Position numbers and translations under genes: made by a program
Assembly: GCA_038496445.1 (NCBI GenBank)
Contig: JALMLS010000605.1
Span: forward strand, 95,055 to 159,054
Source of the DNA: Trichosphaerium sp. ATCC 40318
Taxonomy: Eukaryota > Discosea > Flabellinia > Trichosidae
DNA length: 64,000 bases
Reading direction: 5' to 3'
The notes under the pieces: model-generated
The model's database searches: none
What the model saw: the letters and a program-made list of their open reading frames with translations, nothing else
Told to the model about the DNA's origin: nothing
Shown: positions 61,051-64,000 of the stretch, one piece after another
Numbering within the stretch: position 1 is the stretch's first letter
Layout: each line of letters opens with the position of its first letter

Positions 61051-62953
61051 TTATAACACTCCTTTAATTCCTTTAATATTTTGAACAGGTAGAAATGATG
61101 ATGCCCATTTCCGAAGTGCCGGAGGACAGCCATAAGCACACCAACAAATAAAAAAGAAAGCACTTAACCTACACAGAAAAATCAATTAAAAAACATTAAA
61201 AAAATTAAACTTACCACGCATCACGTGTTAAGTATTTTATACTCTCTCCTGTTGTAGAAGTAGCATCGGCTTTGTTATATTTATCCATATCATTGCTTAA
61301 TTCATTAGTACAAAAATAAGTAGGTGGGTATAGCGTACTAGTCTATTTGTTTAAGACTTTTTGGGTCATTTGAAATACAAGTCACTCGAATCTGATCCTC
61401 ATCAATCTCTTTAAGGTAATCATACATTGCTTTATCAGATGTGTATTTACAAATTATCAACTCTGAACCATTAGTGAGCGTGCACCTGATTTTAAAAAAG
61501 AGTTAGAGTGACGTAATAGAACAAAGAATAAACCAAAGTTGTTTCGTACTTTGCAATATTTGATGTGATTGATGTATTGTCAGTATCTAAAAATACAAAC
61601 ACGCGTTGCATGTTTTGTACAGCAGGACAATACGCAAACTGCCGTATGAGATGAAAAACAACCTCAAAAATGTTTTCTGGTGCGATAGTTGTTGACATTC
61701 CTCTGTCTCTAAATTTTAATAGAGTTTTTTGTGTAAGATGGAACGCTAAATTGCTGGCATCCAGCACCATTGCCACGTGCTTTGCAAAGCTAAAAAAGAA
61801 TACAATTAATACACAGAATAGAGATGTTAAAAAAGTAATGATCACGTGCTTTTTAGGACCACTAATCTGTCTGAGTGTGAAGAAACTTTTTTCTTCGGTT
61901 GATAATTCGTTTATTTTTTTTGAAATGTCAATATCATTTACAGCAGGTATTTGTGGCCATGGCTTCTTTGTTCTTTTCCTTGATAGGCGCTTTTGTTTCT
62001 TTGATGTTGGTGCAGGAGATTGATTAGTAGTATCATCCTTCAATGCAAAGTGAGTCCACAAAAAAAAAGCGACAAAGAAAAAAAAAACCCACAAAACTTA
62101 CTCTTTTTCTTTTTTCTCCTTGTTTATTCTGTGATTGCTTTTGGTTTTTATTTATCGTTGTTATGCTTGTACGCTTCTTTTTGCGTCCTGGTGTTGATTT
62201 CTTTGATTCCTTTGTATCTGTTGGGATAGTACCAATAGTATGAAGTTGTTGTTTATGTTGATCCTTCTTATGAGGTGTCAACAACACTTTGCCTCTTGAT
62301 ACCTTTTTCTTTGGTGTTCCAATAAACACAGCTTGCGTTACAGTTAGTTTCGAAAGGTTTTAATCACGAAAAGGATTATTTGAAGCGAAAAGTTGAGAAA
62401 TTGGATAAAAAAGTGATGGATTGGTGTAAACTGGCAGGCACATACTTGGAAACGCGCTTTTAGCTGGTTTAAGCGATTTTTTCCTCTTTGACTTTTCAGG
62501 TTCCGAATTATTTTCTTCTGTAGGTGTTGTCGTGTCTTCTGGAGCGTCTTCCATTTGAGTGTCAGTTGGATCTGCGTATAATGCTGCAAAGGGATCAACT
62601 ATCGTTTTAGTCGATTTTTTAACCTTTACAGGCGTAGACGCCTTTGTTTTCTTCTTTTTGGTAGCTTCTTTCTTAACTTTTTTCTTGGGCTTCACAGTCT
62701 CGTTTTTAGACTGTTTTACATATTTTTCAGGCGTTTTCGCAGGTTTTGAGGGCTTTGTATCCTTTTTCTCTTCCTTTGCCTCAGGTTTCGCAATTGGTTC
62801 GTCTTCTGACATACTGAGGTCATAGAGATCATCGTCATCGTCTTCGTTAGCTTCACTTCCGCCCTCACTAAAAACGTCTAAATCCAAGTCATCTAGATCG
62901 TCGTCTGCCTAGGCATTAACATTTAATAATTGCCGTACAGCTTCGCTTACCAT
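61051..62953 (-). CDS. NYN/PIN-like protein with long Lys-rich nuclear N-terminus
   Basis: Exon 1 is only the ATG (62953-62951), directly followed by donor GTAAGC; exon 2 continues ADDDLDDLDLDVFSEGGSE. About 280 residues of alternating acidic and Lys-rich sequence follow (KPKKKVKKEATKKKKTKA), with likely nuclear signals. A globular domain then reads HVAMVLDASNLAFHLTQK, VQNMQRVFVFLDTDNTSI, ELIICKYTSDKAMYDYLK and QIRVTCISNDPKSLKQ. The early Asp-Ala-Ser-Asn and late strand-Asn-Asp pattern resembles NYN/PIN-fold RNases, but catalytic acids are not certain. The C-terminus is Trp/Cys-rich (CWCAYGCPPALRKWAS), stop 61051. Introns carry CACGTG at 61222 and 61853. Confidence 0.55.
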
Positions 62954-63229
62954 TGTTGAGCTTTAATTCGAAGTATAACAGTTTTAATACCGTTGACATT
63001 CATTCAAATAATATCCGAAAACATTTCCATATTTTCGACCTTTGTGACCCTTAGCTGAATAAACACAATTGTTACTGGCTTGCAAGAGGAGATAAAGAGG
63101 TGGTTGCCGGTACAGAAGTGATCTTGGTAGGCTTTAGAAAGCTTTGAAGACTGAAGTTAAACATGAATCTTTGTGAGAGCTTAGTTGTTTTTTAGTGTAC
63201 AGTGTTTGAATCATATGATAGTTCATATG

Positions 63230-64000
63230 CTAGCTAATGGGTATCTGTTCCATATCATTCAATTCTTTGTCCATTCTTGGCTGAGAAGCGAAGAATTGAG
63301 TCACTGGAGCATCGGCAAGTGGAATCGCACCACGGCTAACTTGACCAAGCTCAACATCAGGCCTATAGAAAATTTACAAAAGTGTTAAGGGAGTATTCGT
63401 ATCAAGTACCTAGCATGTTTGATTGTTGCTACTAACGTATCAACGTCTCCTTTCCACCAATAAGGAATCAAAACTAGCGTAATACCTAAATCATTGTTGA
63501 GAACGCTGCTTTAATACGTTTAAGACATACCTAGCTCGGCGCAAACTCGCTGCTTTTTAGCATCAGCAATCTGGTAACGGCTTACTTTATGATACAAATT
63601 ATGATAATGCTGCTCTCCTGAACCAAAGGAATTTAATACAAAGGAGAATTAAAATGACAATAAAATTGATGAACACTATTGTACCTTGGTACTCAATTGC
63701 TAGATTGTAGTGTGGTATATAAACATCTAGGGTAAGAACACCATTTCTTAAATACATGATTTGCTCTTCAGCAACGTTGTATTTACTCGGTATTCTGTTC
63801 CGTATGTATTTATAAACAAGTCTATTTTGGGGTTATTTCAACTTGCTAACTAATAAGGTGATGCCTTGCCTTTGAGTTGCTCGCTTGTCTCTATTATTAA
63901 ATAGTTTCCAGTTAAAGTTATATCCTGGATGCAACTCCTGAAGCACTTGAGGCCAATATCTACACAATGGTTAACGATATCGATGCCACTCTTCTCATGT
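63230..64000 (-). CDS. Vsr-like restriction-endonuclease-fold protein (5' end outside window)
   Basis: Minus-strand exons read YWPQVLQELHPGYNFNWKL, VLTLDVYIPHYNLAIEYQGE, QHYHNLYHKVSRYQIADAKK, QRVCAELGITLVLIPYWWKG and a C-terminal RPDVELGQVSRGAIPL to TAG at 63230-63232. The core LDVYIP / EYQGEQHY / GITLVLIPYWW is the pattern of a eukaryotic family with a Vsr/very-short-patch-repair-like endonuclease fold, where the Asp, Glu and His-rich segment form the putative active site. Role in the cell is not known to me. The start lies beyond 64000. Introns are 45-75 bases. Confidence 0.7.

Overview
This window is nuclear DNA of an intron-dense unicellular eukaryote. Almost every gene is broken by GT-AG introns of about 28 to 200 bases, many opening with GTACGT or GTAAG. 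TAA, TAG and TGA all act as stops. The A+T content is moderate to high, and spacers are often under 300 bases. The gene set (class C GPCRs, galactocerebrosidase, VAMP7, CNNM, PH-ArfGAP, macro-domain and F-box/LRR proteins, an RRG7-like mitochondrial protein, CCDC12) points to a free-living amoeboid or otherwise heterotrophic protist. I cannot name the lineage from sequence alone. About 30 protein genes lie on both strands. I saw no tRNA, rRNA, CRISPR array or intact transposon.

Layout. 1-1.1 kb: C-terminal part of a PH-domain (RhoGEF-like) gene. 1.3-2.7: VAMP7-like R-SNARE. 2.7-5.1: gene-poor, with an inverted repeat and scattered Ig-like reading-frame remnants. 5.1-5.6: proline-rich surface protein. 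6.2-8.9 (-): CNNM-type transporter with a Cys-rich ectodomain and a C-terminal cNMP-binding-like domain. Its 5' end and promoter are duplicated at 10.5-11.2. 11.2-14.4: membrane-anchored HExxH metalloprotease. 15.0-15.9: unknown. 16.1-17.1: UIM/UBX protein. 17.5-20.8: GABA-B-like receptor. 21.2-24.1 (-): PH-ArfGAP. 24.5-26.6 (-): RTX-like extracellular protein. 27.9-29.1 (-): SAP/SWIM zinc protein. 29.1-32.7 (-): small unknown genes with an inverted duplication and a paralogous pair. 33.2-36.3 (-): CH-domain proline-rich protein. 36.4-37.4 (-): membrane protein. 37.4-38.2: RRG7-like. 38.5-39.0: CCDC12-like. 39.3-40.4 (-): coiled coil. 40.6-42.2 (-): membrane protein. 42.6-44.1: F-box plus a PPP phosphatase with substituted metal ligands. 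44.3-45.8 (-): F-box/LRR. 46.0-51.5: tandem macro-domain protein. 51.9-54.9 (-): second GABA-B-like receptor. 55.2-56.4: second F-box/LRR. 56.6-59.7: galactocerebrosidase. 59.9-60.2 and 60.4-60.8: small genes. 61.1-63.0 (-): NYN/PIN-like. 63.2-64.0 (-): Vsr-like nuclease, 5' truncated.

The genes form no operon, but several themes recur: membrane traffic (VAMP7, ArfGAP, a SNARE-like coiled coil), cell surface and signalling (two GABA-B-like receptors, CNNM, RTX-like, metalloprotease, proline-rich protein), ubiquitin/F-box biology (UBX, two F-box/LRR, F-box-PPP) and ADP-ribose recognition (macro).

The most striking signal is the palindrome CACGTG. I counted about 68 copies by eye in 64 kb, against roughly 8 expected. 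They sit mostly in introns and divergent intergenic spacers. Exon boundaries below were read by eye from splice sites, phase and family similarity. A few junctions do not keep phase and are flagged.
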